A stretch of 40,338 nt of DNA from Triparma columacea (taxonomy: Eukaryota > Sar > Bolidophyceae > Parmales > Triparmaceae): assembly GCA_030267965.1 (NCBI GenBank), contig BRYA01001466.1, positions 1 to 40,338 of the forward strand, given 5' to 3'. Position 1 is the stretch's first letter. Every line of letters begins with the position of its first letter. Below are positions 15,070 to 23,580 of this stretch, piece by piece. Position numbers and translations under genes: made by a program. The notes under the pieces are model-generated. The model saw only the letters and a program-made list of their open reading frames with translations, made no database searches and was not told the DNA's origin.

Positions 15070-16761
15070 ATGTCGACAGTACCGGCGCATCGTCTAGATT
15101 TCAGCTCGCACGATAACACACGCGCGCCTAGAATCAAAATAGAAGGATGCAAGATGGAAGAAGATGGATCGGATGACCCTGGTATCCTTCCTGAGTTTCA
15201 AGCAGGCAACAAGTGTGAATCGACAGCAGGTGGTATCGGAGGATCGGGAAGCGAGGTATTTGTTAAAGAGGAAGACGTGGTACGGCGGGATGAATTGCTT
15301 GTATGCCAACCATGTGATGAGGATGAGGATGTGGAGGTTGTTGCTGAAAGGAAGACTAACAGCAGGGATGATGATGAATATGAGCCTGGGTATGAAAAGA
15401 AGTCTCAGTACGGTATTAGCACAATATGGTATTCATGCCCGCAAAAAGGATGTGAATATAAGGCGAAGCAGAGAAGCCATATCAAGCTCCACCTTGCTAA
15501 TATTCACGATATTGGCGTAACCTGGCATTCATGCCCGCAAGAAGGGTGTGAATTCAAGGCGAAGCAGAGAAGCCATATCAAGCTCCACCTTGCTAATATT
15601 CACGACATTGGCGTAACCTGGCATTCATGCCCGCAAGATGGGTGTGAATTCAAGGCGAAGAGGAGAACCCATATCAAGGATCACCTTGCTAATATACACG
15701 ATATTGGCGTAACATGGCATTCATGCCCACAAGAAGGGTGTGAATATAAGGCGAAGGAGAGAAGCAAGATCAAGATACACCTTGCTAATATTCACGATAT
15801 TGGCGCATCCTGGCATTCATGCCCGCAAGATGGGTGTGAATATAAGGCGAAGGAGAGAAGTAAGATCAAGTTACACCTCGCTGGTATTCACGATATTGGC
15901 GTAACGTGGCATCCATGCCCGCAAGAAGGGTGTGAATATAAGGCGAAGCAGAGAAGCCATATCAAGGATCACCTTGCTCATATTCACGATATTGGCGTAA
16001 CCTGGCATCCATGCTCGCAAGAAGGGTGTGAATATAAGGCGAAGGATAGAGGCGACATCAAGCAGCACCTTGCTAATATTCACGACATCGGCGTAACCTG
16101 GCACACATGCCCGCAAGAAGGGTGTGAATATAAGGCGAAGGATAGAGCCCATATCAAGCAGCACCTAGCTGGTATTCATGATATTGGTGTAACCTGGCAT
16201 ACATGCCCACAAGAAGGGTGTGAGTATATGACGAAGCAGAGAGGCAGTATCAAGTCACACCTTGCTAATATTCACGACATTGGCGTCACGTGGCATAGAT
16301 GCCCGCAAGATGGGTGCGAATATAAGGCGAAGGACAGAGGCAGCATCAAGCCACACCTAGCTTATATTCACGACATCGGCGTAACCTGGCATTCATGCCC
16401 ACAAGAAGGATGTGAATATAGGGTGAAGGAGAGAGCCCATATCAAGCTCCACCTTGCTTGTATTCACGATATTGGCGTAACCTGGCTTCCATGCCCGCAA
16501 GAAGGGTGTGACTATAAGGCGAAGCAGAGAGGCAAGATCAAGATACACCTCGCTCATATTCACGACATTGGTGTAACGTGGCATACATGCCCGCAAGAAG
16601 GGTGTGAATATAAGGCGAAGGAGAGAGGCACTATCAAGAAGCACCTTGCTCATGCTCACGATATTGGCGTAACCTGGCATACATGCCCGCAAGAAGGGTG
16701 TGAGTATAAGGCGAAGACGAGATCCCACCTCAAGAGTCACATTTCTAGGCATCACCTATAA
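15070..16761 (+). CDS. 14-finger C2H2 zinc-finger protein
   Basis: Single-exon gene, 563 residues from the ATG at 15070 (MSTVPAHRLDFSS); an earlier in-frame GTG is not a likely start. The first ~120 residues are acidic and unstructured. They are followed by 14 tandem fingers of exactly 32 residues (96 bp), each C-X4-C-X12-H-X4-H (last finger H-X3-H), with the linker DIGVTWH. Finger-to-finger change is concentrated at helix positions -1, 2, 3 and 6, the base-contacting positions, while helix positions 1 (Arg), 4 (Ile) and 5 (Lys) hardly vary. The linker is longer than and unlike TGEKP, so DNA binding is probable but not certain. No SET, KRAB or other effector domain is seen. It is divergent from the release factor gene, 130 bp away, and likely a nuclear transcription or chromatin factor (inference). 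Confidence 0.88.
   Translation: MSTVPAHRLDFSSHDNTRAPRIKIEGCKMEEDGSDDPGILPEFQAGNKCESTAGGIGGSGSEVFVKEEDVVRRDELLVCQPCDEDEDVEVVAERKTNSRDDDEYEPGYEKKSQYGISTIWYSCPQKGCEYKAKQRSHIKLHLANIHDIGVTWHSCPQEGCEFKAKQRSHIKLHLANIHDIGVTWHSCPQDGCEFKAKRRTHIKDHLANIHDIGVTWHSCPQEGCEYKAKERSKIKIHLANIHDIGASWHSCPQDGCEYKAKERSKIKLHLAGIHDIGVTWHPCPQEGCEYKAKQRSHIKDHLAHIHDIGVTWHPCSQEGCEYKAKDRGDIKQHLANIHDIGVTWHTCPQEGCEYKAKDRAHIKQHLAGIHDIGVTWHTCPQEGCEYMTKQRGSIKSHLANIHDIGVTWHRCPQDGCEYKAKDRGSIKPHLAYIHDIGVTWHSCPQEGCEYRVKERAHIKLHLACIHDIGVTWLPCPQEGCDYKAKQRGKIKIHLAHIHDIGVTWHTCPQEGCEYKAKERGTIKKHLAHAHDIGVTWHTCPQEGCEYKAKTRSHLKSHISRHHL
15424..16755 (+). repeat. 96-bp coding tandem repeat (zinc-finger array)
   Basis: Fourteen units of 96 bp, with near-identical blocks such as TGCCCGCAAGAAGGGTGTGA and ATTCACGATATTGGCGTAAC. 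The uniform unit length and high identity at silent sites indicate recent expansion or homogenisation. Confidence 0.9.
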
Positions 16762-17115
16762 GTTGATTCATCTTAAGCAGAGTTGAAGCATCTAACCTTC
16801 TTTTATTGTTGCATATATATATTCGACCTCTTCATCAATTTTGCCGAGATTTTCTCGCTTCTGAATTCCTCCGAGAAGAAACTTCCATTTAACGAAAGCA
16901 GGGATGAAAATCGTCCCCCAATCTGACCTTAATAGCATGCATTTCACTTTTGTTTTATCTTTTCCTCTTGTCACTCCTTCACTCTTTTTCATCCATTCTC
17001 TTTTTGTCTTTTCTTCCCCTTTTTTTGGAGCTCCCAGCTAATATCGGCTGCTAATAAGACAATAGAAAGGCACTACATAGGCTATAATTCGAATTGAACG
17101 AAGAAACAGGCTAAT
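16762..17115. other. intergenic; no gene seen
   Basis: AT-rich 3' flank of the zinc-finger gene and 5' flank of the next gene. The short open frame on the - strand (16792-16992) has no recognisable features and is probably noise. Confidence 0.5.
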
Positions 17116-18729
17116 ATGGCACTCTTCACTCGTTGGGGTTCGGGCAAAAGGTTAACAAGTCAACAACAACGCAGACAACAACGCGCACAACAACGCACAC
17201 AACGTAAACATCAACACACAAACCGACACACACAACAACACGCACAACAATACAGTAATATCCTCACAATCATACCCACAATCATACCCACTATCATACT
17301 CATCTTAGCCACATTCAGATTGACAGAAGCAAAACATCTACGCGTTCACAATCTGCGCATTCACAACGACCATCATCTAAACAACAATTATATTCACCCG
17401 TTTAGGATTAAATATCAACCAATAAACACACATACAAGCACACATACAAACACACACACAAATGGACCTCTTGGGAGGATTAGGAGAGGAGGCGGAAAGA
17501 AGGGGGAAGAGAATGGAAACAAGAACAAAAATATGACGACAAAAAACAACAACAAAAACAACAACAAAAACAACAACGTGACGAAGAAAAAGAAGAAGAA
17601 AGAAAAGGAAGAAAATCCTACCACCCCAAAAATCAACAACAAGAAGAAGAAGAAGAAGAAGAAGAAGAAGCAAAAGTCCCCAACCGCCTCCTCTGATCCC
17701 CTCGTAAAGTCCATGACGTCCTCCTCCCGTTCCAAGAAGACGATATCATCCTCCCTACTATCCTCCCCCTTCCTTACCCTCCTAACATCACCTCCACCAA
17801 CCGACGTTCTAAGTAGTGAAGGTGACCCTAACCCCAGAAACGGTAAACGCGAACAAGGCGCTATAGTTGAACCTCAGGTATGGCTAAGGAGTAAGGGCTA
17901 CGGTATAAGCACTGCGAAACCCGACTGGAGTACCCTCGGCAAGATCACAGAGGAGAGAGCTCCTACCAAAGTAGGCGACGAAGGTTCCTCCTCCTCAGAT
18001 TCATCATCGCAAACAACGCCAACTGCAGGAGGAGGTTACAACGGCCTCCGCACGCTCCTGTCACCAGTACCAACGCAGGTTATACTGTCGGCGTACTTCA
18101 CACCGTCGGTACTACTAGGTGTTACACTATCACTACGCGCGGTTTTCTGCGTACTTACAAGGAAGAATAAGGGGGATAGGGACCCGTACACCTACCTTTT
18201 ACCAGCGGCAGTTAGATCGGGAGCGGGGGTTGTGGAAGCACTGGAGGTCGCGGCGAGCCAAGTCGGAACCTGGGAGTGGGGGTATGTCCAACACTTTATG
18301 AAGGTGCTTAGAGGGTCCAACATGGTTCAGGGGGGAGTCTTCGCGGCGGTGGCTACCAGGCTTAGGAGAGCGCAGGGGGAGGGGGGGGGGGGGGGGAAGG
18401 TTTGGAGGTTGATCGAGGCTACTGTACTGGTTAGGGAAATCGGGAACCTGGCGTGCACCGCGGCGGACGGGGCGTACTTAACGGCGGTCGTGGCGGGGAC
18501 GGAGAGGGACGCGGAGGTGTGGGAGATTATTCACGGGTACGTGGGGAACAGGAGGATACCGAAGGCTGTGGAGGGGATTGCGGGGGCCGCGGAGGCGGCG
18601 GTTATGGGGGCGGCGACGGCGGAATTTATTAAGAGAGGCATGTGGGGGTGGGCGGTTGTGGCGGGGAACGGGGCGGTGGAAAGGGTGGAGAAATTCGGTA
18701 ACTGGAAGGAGGGGAGGGGGAAGGTTTGA
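17116..18729 (+). CDS. hypothetical protein, low-complexity N-half with one membrane segment
   Basis: Open frame of 537 residues that I do not recognise. Residues 1-50 are rich in Gln, Arg, His and Thr (QQQRRQQRAQQ). A hydrophobic stretch ILTIIPTIIPTIILILATF (~49-67) could be a signal anchor. Asn/Lys-rich and poly-Lys tracts from CAACAA and AAG repeats follow (~120-185). From ~320 the sequence is of normal complexity (VILSAYFTPSVLLGVTLSLR, then an Ala/Gly/Val-rich helical region with TAADGAYLTAVVAG) and reads as a conserved domain of unknown function. A G homopolymer near 18385 lies in frame and could hide an indel. The start is the first ATG of the frame. The C-terminal half is more trustworthy than the N-terminal half. 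Confidence 0.55.
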   Translation: MALFTRWGSGKRLTSQQQRRQQRAQQRTQRKHQHTNRHTQQHAQQYSNILTIIPTIIPTIILILATFRLTEAKHLRVHNLRIHNDHHLNNNYIHPFRIKYQPINTHTSTHTNTHTNGPLGRIRRGGGKKGEENGNKNKNMTTKNNNKNNNKNNNVTKKKKKKEKEENPTTPKINNKKKKKKKKKKQKSPTASSDPLVKSMTSSSRSKKTISSSLLSSPFLTLLTSPPPTDVLSSEGDPNPRNGKREQGAIVEPQVWLRSKGYGISTAKPDWSTLGKITEERAPTKVGDEGSSSSDSSSQTTPTAGGGYNGLRTLLSPVPTQVILSAYFTPSVLLGVTLSLRAVFCVLTRKNKGDRDPYTYLLPAAVRSGAGVVEALEVAASQVGTWEWGYVQHFMKVLRGSNMVQGGVFAAVATRLRRAQGEGGGGGKVWRLIEATVLVREIGNLACTAADGAYLTAVVAGTERDAEVWEIIHGYVGNRRIPKAVEGIAGAAEAAVMGAATAEFIKRGMWGWAVVAGNGAVERVEKFGNWKEGRGKV

Positions 18730-18761
18730 GAGAGAGAAACAACGAAATGGGGGAATTTGGA

Positions 18762-18822
18762 CGAGCGTTGCTAATCGAAGCGTTCTAAATTTGAAGCGTT
18801 CCAAATTGAAGCGTTGTTAATT
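18762..18822. repeat. four degenerate 15-16 bp direct repeats
   Basis: The units are CGAGCGTTGCTAAT, GAAGCGTTCTAAATTT, GAAGCGTTCCAAATT and GAAGCGTTGTTAATT. They lie just 3' of the stop codon at 18729, possibly in the 3' UTR. Confidence 0.8.
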
Positions 18823-19051
18823 ATAGCACCATACCACACCCGGAAGGGTTGAACGCTGCGTTGAGGTGTGATAGAGGCCCCCTCTAGGTAGAGACGCCTC
18901 CAAATAATTCCCCAAAAAATATAAAAACTTTCTCCTCCTTCAACACAATCAAACAACGAGCGTCAACGCCCAAAACCTCACAGCACCCAGATATACCCTT
19001 TAACTACCCACTGAGCCCCCTTAAACCCCCTCATCTATCCTCAATCAAGAA

Positions 19052-19066
19052 TTGGCAAACTGCCAA
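19052..19066. promoter_or_regulatory. start-proximal inverted repeat
   Basis: TTGGCA-AAC-TGCCAA is a perfect 6-bp inverted repeat with a 3-bp spacer, 11 bp before the ATG at 19078. It could bind a dimeric regulator or fold in the 5' UTR; no function is shown. Confidence 0.3.
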
Positions 19067-19077
19067 GTCTCCGAAGG

Positions 19078-19971
19078 ATGCCGCCCCCAGCTTCTCCCAT
19101 CCTCCAGTATCTCAAATCGTTCCCCCTCCCCCCTCTCACCCGGCTACTACGCTGGCACGCCACCGTCAGCTGCGCACTCGGGTCAATAGGCGTTCTGCTA
19201 CCCCACCATTTTTGGTGGGGTAACATTGGGGAGAATCACCTTGCACTCGAGGTGAGCCTCCACCCCCGCCCCCCGCTGCCGCATTCATTACGCCTCAGCT
19301 CACCCCATGTTGCCCCCCCCCCCCCCTTCACTTCCAGTACCTTCGTCTGTACTCCGCCTCCCTCCTGACATCCTCCTACCTCCTCTTCACCCTCTCCTCC
19401 CTAAAGTCCCCCCAGACCCGGTACCACATAACCCGTTCCTTCGTCCTCCTCTACGCTCTCCACTTCATAGTCCTCCTGAGGGCGCAGCTTACGGGGGGGG
19501 AGCTGCACGGGGGGATGGGGTGGCTAGGTGTTATCATGTCTGCGGCACTGGCTGGAATGTATGGAGGTGAGAGAGAGAGAGAGGGGGGGGGGGGGGGGGG
19601 GAAGGGGGGGGNNNNNNNNNNNNNNNNNNNNNNNNNNNNNNNNNNNNNNNNNNNNNNNNNNNNNNNNNNNNNNNNNNNNNNNNNNNNNNNNNNNNNNNNN
19701 NNNNNNNNNNNNNNNNNNNNNNNNNNNNNNNNNNNNNNNNNNNNNNNNNNNNNNNNNNNNNNNNNNTTTGTTTCCCTTCCCTATGTCCCTCCCCCCCCCT
19801 CCCCCCCTCCCCCCACTCTACTGCTACACATTCCCCATGCCTCCTCCACCTCCTCAAACTCCAACCGTCCCACCGCCTCTTCTATCTATTGACTTATTGC
19901 CCCCCTTCTCCGTTCAGATCACTGACCACCTCCGTCGCCCCCCCGCATATGCGGGGGTGTCCTCGCGTTAA
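19078..19971 (+). CDS. hypothetical multi-pass membrane protein, interrupted by assembly gap
   Basis: Exon 1 is 19078-19251 and exon 2 is 19338-19566 (phase-0 junction, GTGAGC…TTCCAG). A donor at 19567 is followed by a poly-G run and the N gap. Exon 1 ends LLPHHFWWGNIGENHLALE. Exon 2 has hydrophobic segments (LLTSSYLLFTLSSL, SFVLLYALHFIVLLRAQL, MGWLGVIMSAALAGMYGG). Together they suggest a small protein with three or four transmembrane helices. After the gap an acceptor CCGTTCAG is followed by a possible last exon ending PPAYAGVSSR and stop at 19971; its phase does not match exon 2 directly, so another exon must lie in the gap or the end differs. I do not recognise the family. Exon 1 contains the perfect hairpin CCCCACCA-TTTT-TGGTGGGG (19201-19220). 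Confidence 0.5.
19612..19766. other. assembly gap (155 N)
   Basis: A run of N preceded by (GA)n and poly-G and followed by a pyrimidine-rich segment. It probably marks a homopolymer or simple-sequence stretch inside an intron that could not be assembled. Confidence 0.99.
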
Positions 19972-20093
19972 AACCTCCTTGTGTCATTGTTATGCCCCTC
20001 CGTCGTCCCGCATTGTTTTCCCACCGCAATATAGTTGTTCCCCCCCCGCCATGTCTCCCTGCCTTCATTCTCCTCTTGCTTCTCTTTTTTCTC

Positions 20094-21747
20094 TTAAGCC
20101 CAGACCTTGAGGAGGGTGTCCCAACTTCCGGTACATAGCGCCTCGCCCCTTCCGTTGATGCCGAGGCATGAAACCCTGTTCTCGTGTCCGGTGAGCTGGA
20201 ACGCGTGGCTCCTTCCGGGGCTGAGGCAGTCCCATCCGAAGGTGTTGTAGTCGTCGTAACCTGCGAACAGGAGGCGTCCGGACCTGGAGAAGGCGACGGA
20301 GGTGATGCCGCAGAGAATCTTCTCGTTTCCGAAGATGTTCACCTCGTTGTAGCAGCGGAGGTCAAAGAGGCGGCAGGAGGAGTCGTCTGAACCGGTTCCG
20401 AAGGCGTTTCCGTCGGGGAAGAAGGAGACCGAGTTGATATCGGACTCGTGACCAAGGTGAGTCTGCGTGCACTTTCCGGACCTGATGTCCCAGACCTTGG
20501 CTGTCGAGTCGCAGGATCCGGAGACAAAGACATGCTTGTCTGTGGGGGAAATTGCTAGGGACATGACGTCTCCGTTGTGGTCGCCGAAAGTGTTGATGGC
20601 CTCGCCCTGCTCGACGTCCCAGTAGATACAGGTGGAGTCTCCAGAGGAGGTGATGATGTGGCTCTCGTCGATGAAACGGCAGCAGGAGAGGTACCCGTCG
20701 TGCGCAGCGAGCTCTTTGGAGGCGCGCATCGTCTGAGGCTGCTGGAGCTGGTAGATGGAGCAAAGGTTGTCCAAGCCTCCGCACGCGACCATGTTGTTGA
20801 CAGAGGGCTCAAACGCGCAGGTCATGACCCAGGAGGATCTGAGGGGAATGGCCTGGACCTTGTTGGTGGTCATGGCGTTCCAAATGATCAGCTTTCCGTC
20901 CTGGGACGCGGAAACGAGCTGGGTGGAGTCTCCAGCCCAGTGCATTGCATAAACCTTACCGAAGTGACCCTTGAGGATCCGGCGAGCCTTGGGGGGGGGG
21001 CCCAGGGTCTTGGGGGTCTTTTCCAGACTCGTAACGGTGGTAGGCATGTCCTGGTCCATCTTGGATTGGCGAACCTTATCGATCTAGTGGTTTGGTGGGA
21101 AGGCAGGGAGATGAGGGGGTGAAAAGTTGGGTGAGTAAAAATAGTTCCGGAGATGGGGGGGTTAAGGGAGGAAGTGAGGGATGGAGGCGGGATTATGGGA
21201 ATTTCATCGCGCTTGATGCGGTTACGTACCTCAGCCTTCAGCTGTGCGACCTGAGGGAGGAGGAGGGGAGAGAAAAGGGGAAGATATCGGGTGAGGAAGA
21301 GAGGAGGGTCGGTTGGAGCTTATACGCCATTTATTTCCAGTTTTGGGGGACAATTCGAAGCATAAATGACATATATCTACTTCATACATCAACGTTGCGA
21401 CATGACGCAAAGGGCAGAGCAATCGGTGCGCCAGATAGCCAAAAATCAGAGTTCACATAAAAAGAGCCGAACGCAAAGGAGGGACAGATTGAGGCCAATT
21501 GATCCTTAATTCAATCCATATAAGGGATCATTATAGTAACTGATACTATATATACCCAGAAAGACCCATAATTGACACAACTAGGGACGACAAACACCTT
21601 TTTTAGACCTCATCCGGATGGATCCGGTCCAAACAACAGGTGATAGATATCCTCCCTCTGACACCACGATGCGACTCAAACACCACCCCTGACGCGTGTA
21701 CCTACCTCCTTCTTCGCGGAGTTGATTCGTGCAGAGACGTCAGCCAT
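20094..21747 (-). CDS. heterotrimeric G-protein beta subunit
   Basis: Three exons: 21706-21747 ([14 protein letters not shown]), a 21-bp exon 21230-21250 (VAQLKAE) and 20094-21083. Together they give 350 residues, the normal length for G-beta. The N-terminal ~30 residues form the coiled coil that pairs with G-gamma. Seven WD40 repeats follow, with family hallmarks such as [74 protein letters not shown] and a C-terminal [12 protein letters not shown]. It acts at the plasma membrane, passing signals from G-protein-coupled receptors. Without the two short 5' exons the frame would begin at an internal Met and lack the coiled coil. No introner-like introns are present (intron lengths 455 and 146 bp). 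An inverted repeat TGGCC-AGAC-GGCCA lies 59 bp upstream of the start. Confidence 0.95.
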
Positions 21748-22184
21748 GGTTGATGGTTGATGAGGTTGATTTGTTATGGTTGTGTTAGGTTCTTCCTTTC
21801 GGTTGTGGCCAGACGGCCAAAAAACTGAATGATAATTTTCAGGGATCCAAGGTCAATATTTGGAATGCTCAGAAATGTGATATTTTGGCATCTCAATTCA
21901 CACGCGTGCATTCTCGAGCCATCAGTCGTCCGAATAGACGTTTTGGAGGAAATAAGAGGAATAAGAGGAAGAGGAACAACTAGAACTAGACAAGACACCC
22001 ACCCGAAAAGGTTGTTCATGTACTTTGTAGGTGGTTGAATGGTGCAATCCGCGTTCCCACGGAACCTCCCATTCGTCTGTTTTACTGCGGATCCTGCATG
22101 TTCACAACGATGAAAACTAATATCTAATATCTAAAAGAGCCTCACGATTTGACAAAAAACTTCACTCGTACACTATGCGCATTA
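21748..22184. other. intergenic between G-beta and the CSP41-like gene
   Basis: No convincing gene. It contains the inverted repeats TGGCC-AGAC-GGCCA (21806-21819) and GTTCC-CAC-GGAAC (22053-22065) and a short (GAGGAATAA)-like repeat near 21950. The short open frames lack features. Confidence 0.5.
21806..21819. promoter_or_regulatory. inverted repeat upstream of G-beta
   Basis: TGGCC-AGAC-GGCCA, perfect 5-bp arms, 59 bp upstream of the G-beta start on the - strand. Candidate regulatory site only. Confidence 0.2.
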
Positions 22185-23358
22185 TCACACCCCGGCCTTG
22201 AGAACGCCTGCATCCTTGGAAGTGTCGATATTTGGAGATCGGGATTCGAAAGAAGACACTAGTTCTCCCAAGAAGCCCTCCAGAGTTTGGCTCCCTCCAC
22301 TGAAAGATAGCTCTTTGACACTCTTGCCGCTCTTCACGAAGAACTCTTTGGCTCGGAAGGGAAAATCGGTCTTGACGTCTGGGTCGTACAACTTAACTTC
22401 TGGTGTTTTCCCCAAGCCTTTCCCGATGAGGTTCGCAACGTCGATGTAATTGTGTTTCAAATCGTTGAACGTACCAGTGTTGAAGATTGAGCCAGAAGGG
22501 GGGAGAGCATCGACCACCTTGCCGAGCTGCTCGGCGACGTCCCTCACATCTGTCAGAGAGACAAGTTGGGTTCCAGGAGCAGGAATCGGGACGGGAAGGT
22601 TATTATTTATTCTGTAGGTGTAGTAGTCGAGATAATGCTTCGGACAGAGAGGACCGTAGATGTATTGACAACGGAAAATGATGTGTGGGATGTCTGTTGA
22701 GGTTAGGGCAGCCTCGAACTGGGCGGCACCTGCGAGGGGGTTAGCGATGCTGACTGTCTAGCGGAAAGGATTTTGACCACCTTGCTCATTCTTACCCTTT
22801 TCACCATTTGTTGGCATGGACTCATCGAGCGGGATGTTATGGGGGTGCGAAGAAGGCTTCTCGTAGATGCCCGCAGACCCAACGAACGTATAGCGCTGCT
22901 TCGCAGGCTTCGCCGCCAACAGGGCAGATTCTACAGGCCCATCGGGGCTTTTTGAGTTGTTGTCAAAGACAAAATCGAATTGTGCCTTGAAGGGGTACTC
23001 AAAGTCATCGTCGAAGGGCATCGTGACTATCTCAGCATCCAAGGAGCTGTACGACGAGAACGGAACCTTGTTGTTATCCACATCACAGTTCTGGAGAATT
23101 GTCACCTCGTGTCCCTTGCTGTTGAGCTCCTTTGCAAGATGATAACCGATTGCTACATGTCCTCCACCTGGGAAAGGTGGAATTTCACCGAAAGGGTGAG
23201 CACAGATATTGAAACCCCCTTTCTTTGTCCGATGAGGTGTCCTCAATGTGATCATATCTGAACTTACCTTTGCCGTTGACGATAAGAGATCGAGCAACCG
23301 AAAGCGAATCGACATAGAGCACACAGGCAATGATAAGGGTAAGCGCAAGGCGAATCAT
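22185..23358 (-). CDS. CSP41-like NAD(P)-binding epimerase-fold protein
   Basis: Three exons (23268-23358, 22796-23167, 22185-22729), with all junctions in phase 1, give 335 residues. An extended short-chain dehydrogenase fold of the CSP41 family (chloroplast stem-loop RNA-binding protein of 41 kDa) is indicated by the dinucleotide loop VNGKGGGHVAIGYHLAKEL, FDFVFDNNSKSPDGPVESAL, YTFVGSAGIYEK, then IIFRCQYIYGPLCPKHYLDY, VPIPAPGTQLVSLTDVRDVA and FNTGTFNDLKHNYIDVANLI. Known CSP41 proteins bind and cleave or protect plastid RNA. The N-terminus MIRLALTLIIACVLYVDSLS looks like a signal peptide, consistent with the first step of secondary-plastid import. However, there is almost no transit peptide before the Rossmann strand and no Phe after the likely cleavage site, so plastid location is uncertain. 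Confidence 0.85.
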
Positions 23359-23460
23359 TTGTGGCTATTTTCTAGGGCTGGATTTGGACTGGATTTGGAC
23401 TGGCAGCAAAGATTTTCTTCGTGGACTTGGCTTTATGGCTTCACAGTTCTTCGCTTGCGC

Positions 23461-23491
23461 TAATTGTGACCGGTCCCGCCACTCACAATTA
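23461..23491. promoter_or_regulatory. 9-bp inverted repeat upstream of CSP41-like gene
   Basis: TAATTGTGA (23461-23469) and TCACAATTA (23483-23491) are perfect reverse complements separated by 13 bp, about 103 bp upstream of the start at 23358. The layout suits a dimeric DNA-binding protein; function is unproven. Confidence 0.35.
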
Positions 23492-23580
23492 AATCGATTC
23501 AACAAAATAAAAGCTCTTGAATTCAGCCAAAATCGTCTCTACTTCTGTTCCACAAACCCCCCCCCCCACCCCCCCCACCC

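Larger units (their letters stand above)
18730..19077. other. intergenic, with degenerate direct repeats and an inverted repeat
   Basis: No gene is seen. It holds four degenerate 15-16 bp direct repeats (18762-18822) and the inverted repeat TTGGCA-AAC-TGCCAA at 19052-19066, which ends 11 bp before the next ATG. Confidence 0.6.

Noticed and set aside
15424..16755. Regular 96-bp repeats that could be taken for a satellite or CRISPR-like array
   Set aside because: They are an uninterrupted open frame of C2H2 fingers with conserved Cys/His; there are no unique spacers.
18385..18400. Poly-G tract as a G-quadruplex regulatory element
   Set aside because: C/G homopolymers are frequent across the window (25-36, 660-670, 19583-19611, 28137-28147) and may be length errors; nothing links this one to regulation.
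20184..21122. Long open frames on the + strand opposite G-beta
   Set aside because: They are antisense shadows of a strongly conserved WD40 gene and have no domain of their own.
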